From Betaproteobacteria bacterium HGW-Betaproteobacteria-9 (GTDB taxonomy: Bacteria > Pseudomonadota > Gammaproteobacteria > Burkholderiales > Burkholderiaceae_C), in assembly GCA_002842215.1 (NCBI GenBank), contig PHCC01000008.1:124001-188000 (forward strand): 64,000 bases of DNA, in the 5' to 3' direction. This document shows positions 18,576-27,414 of this stretch, one piece after another. The notes under the pieces are model-generated. The model had not been told where the DNA came from, made no database searches, and saw only the letters and a list, made by a program, of their open reading frames with translations. Positions within the stretch are counted from its first letter, which is position 1. Every line of letters starts with the position of its first letter. Both the position numbers and the translations under genes were made by a program.

Positions 18576-20225
18576 TCAAGCAGCCAGGTCGTCTGGCAGC
18601 CGGCGCAGCACACCGGCCAGGTCGTCGGCGTAGTCGCCCTCGGCCACGGTGTCGAGCACGCCGCTCTTCCAGAGCTTGGCGCGCACGCGGTGGTTGGCCT
18701 CGCACAGCATCACACGCACACCGCGCTTTTGCAGCTTTCGCACCACGTCCTGCAGCGCCTGCAGGCCGGTGAAGTCCATGAACGGCACCAGCCGCAGACG
18801 CAGGATCAGCACCTTCGGGTCGGTGCGGGTCTGTAGCAGCATGCGCTCCAGGCTTTCCACCGCGCCAAAGAAGAAGGGGCCATTGATTTCGTAGACCAGC
18901 GCGCCCTTGGGCAGCGCCGCCTGGCCCAGCCCGTGCAGGGTGGACTTGAGGTCGCCCGCCTCCACCGCGTGCACCTCCACCGACGCGGCCATGCGGCGCA
19001 GGAACTGCAGCGTCGCCAGGATCACGCCCACGTTCACGGCCACCACCAGATCGGCAAACACCGTCAGCACGAAGGTGATGACCAGGATCAACCCGTCGGC
19101 CCTTGGCGCGCGCAGCAGGATGTGCAGAAAGTGCGGAAGCTCGCTCATGTTGTAGGCCACCACGAACAGGATGGCCGCCAGCGCCGCGAGCGGAATGTTC
19201 TGCGCCAGCGGCGCCAGGAACAGGATCACCGCCACCAATGTCAGCGTGTGCGTGACGCCGGCCAGAGGGCTGGTGCCGCCGTTGCGCACATTGGTCGCGG
19301 TGCGGGCGATGGCGCCCGTGGCCGCGAAACCACCGAACAGCGGTGCCACGATGTTGGCCAGGCCCTGGCCGACCAGCTCCTGGTTCGAGTCGTGTTTGGT
19401 GCCGGTCATGCCGTCGGCCACCACCGCCGACAGCAGCGACTCGATGGCGCCCAGCATGGCGATGGTGAAGGCCGGCCCGATGAGCTGGATCATCTGCGTG
19501 AATGTCACCGTGGGGATGGAAAAGTCCGGCAGGCCCAGCGGGATGCCACCGAAGGCGGTGCCGATGGTCGCCACACCGGGGATGTTCCAGACCGACTGGA
19601 TCACCGTGGCCACCACCATCGCCGTCAACGGTCCCGGAACGCGCGCCATGCCGCGGACGCGCGACGAATACAGCACCAGCAGCAGGCTCAGCACACCGAT
19701 CGCGAGTGTCGGTACATGCACCTGCGTGATCACGCCCAGCAGGTGCAGCAGCTTCTCGTGGAAATGCTCGCCGCCGGTGGCCGGCAGGCCCAGAAAATCG
19801 CGCCACTGACCGACGAAGATGATCACGCCGATGCCGCTGGTGAAACCCACCACCACCGGCGCCGGGATGAAGCGGATCACCGCCCCCATCTTGGCCACGC
19901 CCATGAGCAGCAGGATGAAGCCCGCCATCAGCGTGGCCACGCGCAGGCCGTCGATGCCGTACTTGGCCGTGACGCCCGCCAGGATGGCGATGAAGGCGCC
20001 GGTGGGCCCGGCGATCTGCACCCGGCTGCCGCCCAGCAGCGACACCATGAAGCCGCCGATGATGGCGGTGTAGATGCCCTGTTCGGGCCGTGCGCCCGAG
20101 GCGATCGCAAAGGCCATGGCCAGCGGCAGCGCCACCACGCCGACGATGACGCCGGCCACGATGTTGGGCAACAGACGCCCCTTGCCAAACTGGCCCGAGC
20201 GCTTGGCTTCGAGGATGGTGATCAT
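18576..20225 (-). CDS. SulP family anion transporter with STAS domain
   Basis: 549 residues: 10-12 membrane helices (LPNIVAGVIVGVVALPLAMAF, GPTGAFIAILAGV) and a C-terminal STAS domain (about 430-545, FFFGAVESLERML, LRLVPFMDFTGLQAL). Moves sulfate, bicarbonate or dicarboxylates at the inner membrane. The start codon overlaps the stop of the upstream gene as ATGA, so it is the last gene of a tightly coupled four-gene operon with the spermidine-synthase-like, 125-residue and YoaK proteins. A second SulP gene lies at 33592-35082. Confidence 0.92.
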   Translation of the reverse strand: MITILEAKRSGQFGKGRLLPNIVAGVIVGVVALPLAMAFAIASGARPEQGIYTAIIGGFMVSLLGGSRVQIAGPTGAFIAILAGVTAKYGIDGLRVATLMAGFILLLMGVAKMGAVIRFIPAPVVVGFTSGIGVIIFVGQWRDFLGLPATGGEHFHEKLLHLLGVITQVHVPTLAIGVLSLLLVLYSSRVRGMARVPGPLTAMVVATVIQSVWNIPGVATIGTAFGGIPLGLPDFSIPTVTFTQMIQLIGPAFTIAMLGAIESLLSAVVADGMTGTKHDSNQELVGQGLANIVAPLFGGFAATGAIARTATNVRNGGTSPLAGVTHTLTLVAVILFLAPLAQNIPLAALAAILFVVAYNMSELPHFLHILLRAPRADGLILVITFVLTVFADLVVAVNVGVILATLQFLRRMAASVEVHAVEAGDLKSTLHGLGQAALPKGALVYEINGPFFFGAVESLERMLLQTRTDPKVLILRLRLVPFMDFTGLQALQDVVRKLQKRGVRVMLCEANHRVRAKLWKSGVLDTVAEGDYADDLAGVLRRLPDDLAA

Positions 20226-21016
20226 GCGAACGACTGGGCGCTCCTGGCCTCCCGGAGCACGGTGTGCACATCGGCCTCGATGTCGGTCCACGCCGGTTCC
20301 GACATGCCCGACGGCCGTTGCAGGTGTTTGGGCAAGCGCGTGCAGACTCCCATGTCGTTGCGCGCAAACACCACGCTGTTGCCGCACTCCCTCGTGGCCA
20401 CCGCCAGGGTGCTGCCGTCAAAGCTCAGGGCGATGCGCTCCAGATAGGCGCCAAAGTGGATATCGAGTTCGTGCAGGTTGCAGACCATGACACCGCCGGT
20501 GGTCAGGAGGCGGGCGCAATGCGCATAGAAGTTGTGGGTGCCCAGCGCGGGCGCCATGCTTTCGGCATCGAAACCGTCGACCATGATCACGTCGTAGCTC
20601 GCATCGTCCATGGCTGCGACGAAGTCCGCCCCATCGGCCTGCACCACGCGGAAATCTTGCTGATCCGGCGGCACCTCAAACTGGTCCCGCAGCGCAATCA
20701 CCCGCGGGTCGATTTCCACCACGGTGATGTCGGTGCCCGGCAAGTGCCGGTGGCAGAACTTGGGCAACGATCCGCCGCCCAGTCCGATCATCAGCATGTT
20801 CAGTGGCCTGGGCTGAAACAGCACGAAGCCCATCATCAGCCGCGTGTAGTTCAGCACCAGGCGGTCGGGATTGCGCAGGTCCATGGCGCTTTGCACGTCG
20901 GTCGCACCAAAGCGCAGCGCCCGCTCGAAACGGTCGTGATCGATCCGTACCTGCCGCAAAGTCAGGCCGGCGTTGACCGCGGCCTGTTGCATTGCGGATT
21001 CGATGTCCCAGGTCAT
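20222..21016 (-). CDS. Spermidine synthase-like (polyamine aminopropyltransferase fold) methyltransferase-like protein
   Basis: 264 residues. The SAM/dcSAM-binding motif is LMIGLGGGSLPKF with the following acidic VVEIDPRVIALRDQF, then DGADFV and DVIMVDGFDAES. This is the SpeE-like fold, but the active-site tyrosine/aspartate pattern of true spermidine synthases is not certain by eye, so an alternative substrate is possible. ATGA overlaps on both sides tie it to the 125-residue gene before and SulP after. Confidence 0.82.
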   Translation of the reverse strand: MTWDIESAMQQAAVNAGLTLRQVRIDHDRFERALRFGATDVQSAMDLRNPDRLVLNYTRLMMGFVLFQPRPLNMLMIGLGGGSLPKFCHRHLPGTDITVVEIDPRVIALRDQFEVPPDQQDFRVVQADGADFVAAMDDASYDVIMVDGFDAESMAPALGTHNFYAHCARLLTTGGVMVCNLHELDIHFGAYLERIALSFDGSTLAVATRECGNSVVFARNDMGVCTRLPKHLQRPSGMSEPAWTDIEADVHTVLREARSAQSFA

Positions 21017-21390
21017 GCGGATTCACCCTTGCCGGGCGCTTCGATGAGCCCCTCCGCGCGGACACAGGCCAGGCCATATTCCGGGTTGTTTTTGCAGGCC
21101 GCGATCACTTCCTCCAGACCCGAAGCGGCGAAGCACACCGAGTCCAGCCAGTTCACGGCGCGCATGAAGGCCGGAAATGCGCAGGCGCAGTCGCCGAAGC
21201 GGTGCTCGAAGGCTTTGAAGTCACCGTGTTGGTGGCTCTCGTCCAGGCAGGGCGAGGACCACCGCACGAAGCGGCCGTCCAGCCAGGCCGTGGCGACGGG
21301 CCAGGCGCGCACCTCGCCCATGGGCCGGAAGGTGATGACCATCGTTTCGACTGCGTCGGACGCCGGTACAGAGACTCGGGCTGCTTTCAT
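21013..21390 (-). CDS. Conserved hypothetical protein in YoaK-SpeE-SulP operon
   Basis: 125 residues, not recognised; no signal peptide or membrane helix. Contains five cysteines (SSPCLDES, FGDCACAF, DSVCFAAS, IAACKNNP, YGLACVRA, six counted with the pair) and several aromatic residues. Supported as a real gene by ATGA overlap with the stop of YoaK upstream and by its own stop overlapping the next start. Its position implies a role with the neighbouring transporter or SAM-fold enzyme. Confidence 0.7.
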   Translation of the reverse strand: MKAARVSVPASDAVETMVITFRPMGEVRAWPVATAWLDGRFVRWSSPCLDESHQHGDFKAFEHRFGDCACAFPAFMRAVNWLDSVCFAASGLEEVIAACKNNPEYGLACVRAEGLIEAPGKGESA

Positions 21391-22145
21391 GTGCGGGCCC
21401 TGTCCTGTCGGCGCAACCAATCCCCCAGGTCTTGCCACAGCGGCGGCGCCGCGACGGCGCTCAGCACCAGCGCCAGCGGCACCGTGGCCACAAAGCCCAC
21501 CTGCTTGAACGCCAGCGCGCCCGCCAGTCCCCCGGCGAAAAACAGGCCGAGGATGGAAGCGTGAATGACCAGCTTGTCGCGGTCGGCTTCCACGAAATGC
21601 ACCAGGTTGCCCGCGTGGGTGCGGTTCCAGTAAAAGAGGCGGCCCAGCTCGATACCCAGGTCGGTCACGATGCCGGTCATGTGCGTGGTGCGGATCTCGG
21701 CCTTGGAGATCTTGGTCACGATCGCGTTCTGCAGTCCCATGATGAAGCTCAGCACCAGCACCGTGGTGGGCAGGAAGATGTCCACCAGCACATTGAGGTT
21801 GGCACCCAGCAGGCCAAACAGCAGCAGCAACACGGCCTCCAGCATCAGCGAAAAGGCGTATTCGCTGTGCAGGTGCCGGCGCCGCGCCCAGTTCACCAGC
21901 ACTGCCGTGGTGGCCGCACCTGCCACAAAAGCGCAAAGAGCGGCCAGCCCCGCCGCGCCCAGAAAGAAATTCCCGAGCACGAGGTTGTCGGCGATCTCCG
22001 AGACGATGCCCGTCATGTGAGAGGTGTAGCGCTGGATCGCCAGAAAACCACCCGCATTGGCCGCGCCCGCAACGAACGCCAGCAAGCCGCCCAACTGGCG
22101 GTTTGCGCGGCGGGTGCGCACTTTGTGCGTCAGGCTTTGGATCAT
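21387..22145 (-). CDS. YoaK/DUF1275 family membrane protein
   Basis: 252 residues with about six membrane segments; the DUF1275 marks are GAANAGGFLAIQRYTSHMTGIVS and the second TTHMTGIVTDLGIELGR repeat. Function of the family is unknown. First gene of the coupled operon; the promoter must lie in the A/T-rich spacer 22146-22307. Confidence 0.9.
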   Translation of the reverse strand: MIQSLTHKVRTRRANRQLGGLLAFVAGAANAGGFLAIQRYTSHMTGIVSEIADNLVLGNFFLGAAGLAALCAFVAGAATTAVLVNWARRRHLHSEYAFSLMLEAVLLLLFGLLGANLNVLVDIFLPTTVLVLSFIMGLQNAIVTKISKAEIRTTHMTGIVTDLGIELGRLFYWNRTHAGNLVHFVEADRDKLVIHASILGLFFAGGLAGALAFKQVGFVATVPLALVLSAVAAPPLWQDLGDWLRRQDRART

Positions 22146-22214
22146 GAGCGTGGATTGTGTGCTTTGAGCACATCTTGAAGTTAAATATGATGTGCTGATG
22201 ATTTCAATACTATT

Positions 22215-22233
22215 ATCATATGATGATCATGTA
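22215..22233. promoter_or_regulatory. Possible operator in divergent spacer
   Basis: The A/T-rich spacer between YoaK and the 116-residue gene holds atcatatgat (22215-22224) running into atgatgatcat (22220-22230). The latter matches 11 of 14 bases of the perfect operator atgatgatcatcat found at 37058. May bind the same TetR regulator or a relative. Confidence 0.35.
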
Positions 22234-22307
22234 AAGCCGTTTGTCGGAGCGTGTCCGGGACCCGCACGAACGCCCCGCTCCGCCGGCCCAGAAAGGTTGA
22301 AGACCAC

Positions 22308-22658
22308 ATGTCCTTGTCCGCCCTTGAACGAAGCCTGCGCGCCAGACACCCGCGCTGTGTCCGTGTGAATCTGCGCCTCTGGTATGCGCTGAAGTCCGCG
22401 AACCTCATCGACCAGCGCGAGGTATCGCCAGGCACACCCGCGCTGGCCGGAGTGCTCTTGCCACACTTCAAAGAGGTGTTGGTCGTGCTCGATCCCGATC
22501 TGGAAGACCGGGCATTCCAGGTTGAAGACACGGCCGAGCCGCCCGGGCGACCCGCTCCCGGGCCGATCCACGCAGCACCCCGGGAAGCGCAGGCCCTGGC
22601 ACCCGACAGCGCGAAGCCCGAATCGGTCTTTGACCGCCGCTGGATGGGCCGCTACTGA
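22308..22658 (+). CDS. Hypothetical protein
   Basis: 116 residues, not recognised. The N-terminal two thirds look folded (LSALERSLRARHPRCVRVNL, LWYALKSANLID); the C-terminal third is proline/alanine-rich and ends VFDRRWMGRY. The start at 22308 is preferred over 22251 because it begins the amphipathic part. Followed 47 bp later by a ribbon-helix-helix gene on the same strand. Confidence 0.5.
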   Translation: MSLSALERSLRARHPRCVRVNLRLWYALKSANLIDQREVSPGTPALAGVLLPHFKEVLVVLDPDLEDRAFQVEDTAEPPGRPAPGPIHAAPREAQALAPDSAKPESVFDRRWMGRY

Positions 22659-22705
22659 AGCCCGGACCCAGCGACACGCACATCCCATTTACATAGAATG
22701 CCCAC

Positions 22706-22912
22706 ATGGAGCTCAAAACCGCCCGTCTGACCGTCCTCATCGACCCGGCCAAGAAAAAAGCCTTCGAAAGCCTGTGTGCGCGCCAGGACGTGACCCCGTC
22801 CCAGGTCGTGCGGCGGCTGATCCGCGACTATCTCGCCAGCCATGGCGAGGGTTTTGTACCCAGTGGTGCGGTTCAAGCCGTCTTGGATGCGGAAAAGATC
22901 GAGCAGTCCTGA
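22706..22912 (+). CDS. Small ribbon-helix-helix (CopG-like) protein
   Basis: 68 residues. The first strand LKTARLTVLIDPAKKKAFE followed by two helices (LCARQDVTPSQVVRRLIRDYL) is the ribbon-helix-helix DNA-binding pattern. Such proteins are often antitoxins, but no toxin gene lies beside it; the downstream neighbour is a convergent transporter. Cytosolic, probably dimeric. Confidence 0.65.
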   Translation: MELKTARLTVLIDPAKKKAFESLCARQDVTPSQVVRRLIRDYLASHGEGFVPSGAVQAVLDAEKIEQS

Positions 22913-22998
22913 TCCGATTCGGGCCTGTTCAAAATCCAAGGTAGACAGATCGGCCACCCCAAGAATCGCCACAGGCGTCTCTGGGCCGGTCTCTGTCT

Positions 22999-23865
22999 TT
23001 ACCCCTGCCGGACCCGCACCCCCAGCGCCCCGCACACCGCGATCAGCGCCACGCCCACCACAGTCCACACATCGGGGGCGTAGCCGAACACGATCCAGCC
23101 CGCGAGCGTGGCGAAGCCGATCTGGGTGTACATGTAGGGCGTGAGGCGCGAGGCCGGGGCGCGGTGGTAGGCCTGGATCATCACGTAGTGGCCGAGCGAG
23201 CCGAACACGCCCATGAGCGCCACCAGGGCCCAGAGCTGCCAGGTGGCCATGGGCGCCCACGACCAGGGCAGCGCCAGGGTGCCGAACACCAGGCCGGTGA
23301 GCCCGGTGTAGAAGTGCATGGTGCCGGGGTCTTCGGTTTTCACCATCTTGCTGGTGACGATCTGGTAGAGCGCGTTGATGAGCACGAGCGCCAGCGGCAG
23401 CAGCATGGAGCCCTGGAAGTCGCTGCCCTTGGGCCGGATCACGATGAGCGCGCCGGCAAAGCCGCCCGCGATGAGCCACCAGGTCAGCGCGGGCACGCGT
23501 TCGTGCAGCAGCGGCGCGGCGAGCACGGTGATGGCCAGCGGCACGAGCATGAGGATGGCGGTGAAATCGCCCACGGGCACGTAGCGCAGGCTCATGTAGG
23601 CCACCGTGCCCGATGTCACCATGAGCGCGCCGCGCAGCAATTGCCAGCCGGGCGCGGTGGTGTGGAACAGGGCTTTGCCCTGGCTGGGCCAGAGCAGCGC
23701 CACGGTCATGCCGGTCTGCACCAGGAAGCGCAGCCAGATGGCCATGAGCACGGGCACGACACCGCCCACGAACTGGGAGGTGGTGTCGAGCAGGGCGAAG
23801 CAGAGCGTGGCGGCGACGGCCAGCGCGATGCCCAGGGCCGGGCGGGGATACAGGGCGTTGGGCAA
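22999..23865 (-). CDS. EamA/DMT family exporter
   Basis: 288 residues, ten predicted helices in two EamA halves (TLCFALLDTTSQFVGGVVPV; later LINALYQIVTSKMVKTED). Drug/metabolite transporter superfamily, inner membrane. Starts 14 bp after the shikimate dehydrogenase paralogue, hence the last gene of the TetR-aroQ-dehydrogenase-EamA set, where it may export a shikimate-type acid. Confidence 0.88.
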   Translation of the reverse strand: MPNALYPRPALGIALAVAATLCFALLDTTSQFVGGVVPVLMAIWLRFLVQTGMTVALLWPSQGKALFHTTAPGWQLLRGALMVTSGTVAYMSLRYVPVGDFTAILMLVPLAITVLAAPLLHERVPALTWWLIAGGFAGALIVIRPKGSDFQGSMLLPLALVLINALYQIVTSKMVKTEDPGTMHFYTGLTGLVFGTLALPWSWAPMATWQLWALVALMGVFGSLGHYVMIQAYHRAPASRLTPYMYTQIGFATLAGWIVFGYAPDVWTVVGVALIAVCGALGVRVRQG

Positions 23866-23879
23866 GCGGGCGCCGGGGA

Positions 23880-24713
23880 TCAGTAGCTCAGGCGGGCCAC
23901 CGAGCGCAGCACGTCGGCGGTCGTGGTGGGGAAGCCGAAGTATTCCAGATACGCGGGAATCTGTTCGAACAGCATGTCGGAGCCCACCTGAACCCGGCAG
24001 CCTCGGGCCTGGGCGGCGCTGAGGAAGGCGGTCATTTCGGTGCGCATCACGACCTCGCCGACAAAGGTGCTGGCGTCCAGACGCGACACGTCCAGCGGGA
24101 GCGGGTCGCCTTCGTTCATGCCCATGGGCGTGGCGTTGACCACGAGGTCGAAGCCGGCTGGGTCGTTGCTGCCGGTCTTCACGTCGATGGCCGGGTAGTT
24201 GTCGCGGATGCGCTGACCCAGCGCTTCGGCCGAGGCGGTGTTGACGTCGAACAGGCTGATGTGGGCCATGCCCGCACCGGCCAGCGACGCGGCGATGGCG
24301 CAGCCCACGCCGCCGCTGCCGACCACCAGCACGCGCGCGCCCTGGGGCTTCAGGCCCTTGCGCATCACGCCGCGCACGAAACCGGCGCCGTCGAACTGGT
24401 CGCCCACCAGGCGGCCATCGGGCAGGCGCTTGACCGCGTTGCAGGCGCCGGTCACTTTCACGGTGGGGGTGACTTCGTCGAGCAGGCCGACCGTGACCAC
24501 CTTGTGCGGCATGGTGGTGAGCGCGCCGCGGATGTTGGTGAGCGTGAACACGCTTTTGAGGAAGGCTGGGTAGTCGGCGGGCTGGCAGCCCATGGGCACC
24601 ACGATCGCGTTCACGCCCACGTGTTCAAAGTAAGGGTTGTAGATCATCGGCGACTTGAAGCTGTGCGTCGGGTAGCCGATGTGGGCGATGAGTTCGGTGT
24701 GGCCGTTGATCAT
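23880..24713 (-). CDS. Shikimate dehydrogenase family protein (paralogue)
   Basis: 277 residues. N-terminal shikimate-binding domain and a Rossmann NAD(P) domain (VLVVGSGGVGCAIAASLAGAG). Compared with true AroE at 42105 it has GYPTHSFKSP in place of NPIGHSKSP, TTMPHK for the catalytic lysine and DQFDGAGF for the substrate aspartate. Catalytic Lys and Asp are kept but the first loop differs, which fits the quinate/shikimate or shikimate-like branch. The start at 24713 is set by homology; 24800 adds an unrelated peptide. Next to aroQ. Confidence 0.88.
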   Translation of the reverse strand: MINGHTELIAHIGYPTHSFKSPMIYNPYFEHVGVNAIVVPMGCQPADYPAFLKSVFTLTNIRGALTTMPHKVVTVGLLDEVTPTVKVTGACNAVKRLPDGRLVGDQFDGAGFVRGVMRKGLKPQGARVLVVGSGGVGCAIAASLAGAGMAHISLFDVNTASAEALGQRIRDNYPAIDVKTGSNDPAGFDLVVNATPMGMNEGDPLPLDVSRLDASTFVGEVVMRTEMTAFLSAAQARGCRVQVGSDMLFEQIPAYLEYFGFPTTTADVLRSVARLSY

Positions 24714-24799
24714 GGGGTCGCGCTGTGTGGTGTAAGACAGTGCGCCACTGTAGGTCGGGTTCGCGCTTTGTGAGCGCATCGAGCGGCTGTGGAAGTTCA

Positions 24800-24851
24800 A
24801 TCAACGCGCAAATTCGTTCGTTGATCGGACGCATTCCGGGTAAACCCGGAA
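24800..24851. promoter_or_regulatory. Spacer with inverted repeat and hairpin between aroQ and the dehydrogenase
   Basis: atcaacg (24800) and cgttgat (24819) form an inverted repeat. An 8-bp hairpin ttccgggt/acccggaa (24834-24851) lies 6 bases after the aroQ stop. On the minus strand the order is aroQ, hairpin, inverted repeat, dehydrogenase. The hairpin may be a weak terminator or processing site (no T run), and the repeat an operator for a second promoter. Confidence 0.35.
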
Positions 24852-24857
24852 GGGCTC

Positions 24858-25334
24858 TCAGGGCTTCTGGGTGGCGGCCGAGTTCACGAACTTGCGCACC
24901 AGACCGTCCATGGCGATCAGGTAGCCGTCCACGCCGAAACCGACCACGATGCCGGCCGCCGCGGGCGACACCCACGAGTGGTGCCGGAAGGCTTCGCGGG
25001 CGTGCACGTTGGAGATGTGGCACTCGATCACCGGCAGCGGCTCGACGCCCTTGATGGCGTCGTGCAGGGCGATGGAGGTGTGGGTGAGGGCGCCGGGGTT
25101 GATCACCACACCCAGGGCCTTGCCTTCCTTGAAGAGGCGGCCGTATTCGTGGATCTTGTCGATCAGCGCACCTTCCCAGTTGCTCTGCAGGCACTCCACT
25201 TCGTAGCCGATCTGCGCGCCATGGGCCTTGCAGAAGGCCTCCACGTCGGCCAGGGTGGTGTGGCCGTATTGCGCCGGTTCGCGGGTGCCCAGCAGGTTGA
25301 GGTTGGGGCCGTTGAGGATGAGGATCTTTTTCAT
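24858..25334 (-). CDS. aroQ: Type II 3-dehydroquinate dehydratase
   Basis: 158 residues, full length. Interconverts 3-dehydroquinate and 3-dehydroshikimate as a dodecamer. Signatures: ILILNGPNLNLLGTREP, the lid tyrosine in PAQYGHTTL, INPGALTHTSIALHDAI and VIECHISNVHAREAFRHHS with the catalytic histidine. Located between a TetR regulator (17 bp upstream) and a shikimate dehydrogenase paralogue, suggesting a catabolic rather than biosynthetic copy. Confidence 0.96.
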   Translation of the reverse strand: MKKILILNGPNLNLLGTREPAQYGHTTLADVEAFCKAHGAQIGYEVECLQSNWEGALIDKIHEYGRLFKEGKALGVVINPGALTHTSIALHDAIKGVEPLPVIECHISNVHAREAFRHHSWVSPAAAGIVVGFGVDGYLIAMDGLVRKFVNSAATQKP

Positions 25335-25351
25335 GGTGGGCAGGCCTCTGG

Positions 25352-26008
25352 TCAGGGGCGCACGAAGCGCAGGATGGTTTCGATGATGTTGGCGCGGCGC
25401 TGGGCCGCGACTTCGGGGTCGGTGAAGTCGCGTTTGAAGATCAGGCCAAAGGTGTGCCGGTTGGACACGTTGTAGAAGGTGAGCGCCGAGATCGAGGCGT
25501 GGAGGTCGATGGGGTCCAGGCCCGGGCGAAAGACCCCGCTGGCCAGGCCCCGTTCGTAGAGGCGGCGGATCGAGGCAATGGCCGGCACGTTGAGTTGCTG
25601 GATGCTGGTGCTTTGCGCCAGGTACTGGCCGCGCTGGACGTTTTCCGACATCACCAGCCGGATGTAGCTTTCGTGGCTGGCGTGGTGGTCGAAGGTGTAT
25701 TCGACCAGCCGGCGCAACGCCGCCTCGGGCGCCAGGTCGTCCAGCTGCCACTCACCTTCGACCTCGCGCATGCGCCGGTAAGCCTCTTCCAGAACCTTCA
25801 GGTACAGGCCTTCCTTGCTCCCGAAGTAGTAGTAGATCATGCGCTTGCTGGTCTGCGTGGCGGCGGCGATCTCGTCGATGCGCGCACCCGCCAGACCCTT
25901 TTCAGCGAACTCTGCGATAGCCACTTCGAGGATGTTGGCCATGGTCCGCGCCGGGTCGTTGGTGCGACCGGTGGTGGTTGGCAGGGCAGAAGGTACTGAC
26001 TGGTTCAT
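25352..26008 (-). CDS. TetR-family regulator of the aroQ cluster
   Basis: 218 residues. HTH at about 25-70 (ILEVAIAEFAEKGLAGARIDEIAAATQTSKRMIYYYF in part) and an all-alpha ligand domain. Start at 26008 is the first sensible ATG, without a good ribosome site; 25942 (MANILE) would be a shorter option. It heads the aroQ operon and is divergent from the porin across 281 bp, so it probably controls both, responding to an aromatic or hydroaromatic acid. Confidence 0.88.
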   Translation of the reverse strand: MNQSVPSALPTTTGRTNDPARTMANILEVAIAEFAEKGLAGARIDEIAAATQTSKRMIYYYFGSKEGLYLKVLEEAYRRMREVEGEWQLDDLAPEAALRRLVEYTFDHHASHESYIRLVMSENVQRGQYLAQSTSIQQLNVPAIASIRRLYERGLASGVFRPGLDPIDLHASISALTFYNVSNRHTFGLIFKRDFTDPEVAAQRRANIIETILRFVRP

Positions 26009-26289
26009 TTTGGCAGTATAGGGCGAGGCGTGTCTGGACCTCGCGGCCGGTTGCTTGCTTGGAGCTTGAGAAAGACAGGTCCGAATGCCTGCGCCATAGG
26101 TGAAAACCCCGTAAATGTACGAAACGTTCCATGCATGCCACATCTGGCAGCCATGCCTGAATTAACTTGTTCGTTCATTTCATCCATTCTCTAATTCGTT
26201 GGCTCCGAACCCCCGGAGCACCGCTTTGCGAGGCCGTGCGCAGGCATGACACGGACAGCGGTATTCACATCCCCCCAGTTGGAGACAAC

Positions 26290-27228
26290 ATGAAATTCAA
26301 ACAACAGTTCCTGGCCCTGGCCGCCGTGATGGCCTGCGGCGGTGCGATGGCGCAATCGTCGGTGACGATGTACGGCGTGCTCGACGTCAGCGTGGGCAAG
26401 ACCACGGGCGGCTCGTTCGGCATGAACGGCGGCAAGAGCGCCACCTCGCCGGCCCAGAGCTACCACACGCCCACCCGCATCGGCTTCCGCGGCACGGAAG
26501 ACCTGGGTGGTGGCCTGAAGGCCAACTTCAACCTGGAAAGCGGTGGCCTGAGCCTGGTGGACGGTGGTCCCAACCTGAACTTCTCGCGCGATGCCTGGGT
26601 GGGCCTGTCGGGCAACTTCGGCTCCACCCGTTTCGGCCGCACCTCGTCGTTCGGCACGCAGGGCCATGCCCGTTTCGACCTGAACGGCATCTCCACCTCG
26701 TCCGCCATGGACAACGCCGGCATCAGCCCGGTGACCTGGTACGGTTCGTCGCGCCGTTCGGCCCAACTGCAATATGTGACCCCCAATTTCTCCGGCTTTG
26801 ACGCCGGTGTGAGCCTTGTGCTGGCGGGCAACAACGAAGACCAGCGCAGCATGCAGGTGCGCGCCAACTACGGCAACGGCCCGCTGGCCGTGGGCTACGT
26901 GGCCTAGATCAAGCGCGTCGCGGGCAACCGCACGGCGCAGGCGCTGGCCGGTTCTTACGATTTCGGCGTGGCCAAGGTCGTGAGCGGCTACGTGGTGCGT
27001 GAAACCGAAGCGGCTGGCAAGGGCGTGTACGCGGGTGCCGTGGCCCCCGTTGACACAGTGGCCAAGGTGGGCGCGCAGCACGCCCGCAACACCGAGACCG
27101 ATGTCAACGCGACCGAGCTGTTCGCCAACTACGCCCTGTCCAAGCGCACCTCGTTCTACGTCGATTTCGTCAAACGCAACGGCGACGACCGCAAGTCCTA
27201 CGGCATCGGTCTGCTGCACACGTTCTGA
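26290..27228 (+). pseudogene. Outer-membrane porin (Burkholderiales type) interrupted by in-frame TAG
   Basis: The ATG at 26290 follows GGAG. The signal peptide ends GGAMA-Q and the barrel starts SSVTMYGVLDVSVG, the standard gram-negative porin of Burkholderiales. At 26905-26907 a TAG stops the frame after AVGYVA. The same frame continues immediately with IKRVAGN to SYGIGLLHTF, ending in the C-terminal phenylalanine required for barrel insertion (stop 27228). Total about 312 codons, a little short for the family. One base change explains it; sequencing error, a recent pseudogene or suppression are all possible. Confidence 0.85.
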
Positions 27229-27270
27229 TTCCCCGGCCGCGTGAGCGGCCACTTTCGATTTCCAAGGTTG

Positions 27271-27300
27271 AACCGCCAGTTTGTCGCTGGCGGTTTTTTT
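27271..27300 (+). terminator. Rho-independent terminator after porin
   Basis: aaccgccag/ctggcggtt hairpin with a 5-base loop followed by a run of seven T, 43 bases after the porin stop codon. Confidence 0.92.
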
Positions 27301-27414
27301 GCCTGTCGCTACCGGCTGGTATCGGGCGGAGCGTCTGCGGGGCGAACCGGGTGCCGGTACCATCGAGCCTTCGCTTTTTTCCCATTTGTCCAGTCAGGAC
27401 AAACCCCAGACACC

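Noticed and set aside
18538..20421. 627-codon minus-strand frame overlapping SulP
   Set aside because: Out-of-frame shadow; the SulP frame has clear membrane helices and a STAS domain.
22706..22912. Toxin-antitoxin system around the ribbon-helix-helix gene
   Set aside because: No RelE/ParE/PIN-type toxin gene is adjacent; the upstream 116-residue protein does not look like one.
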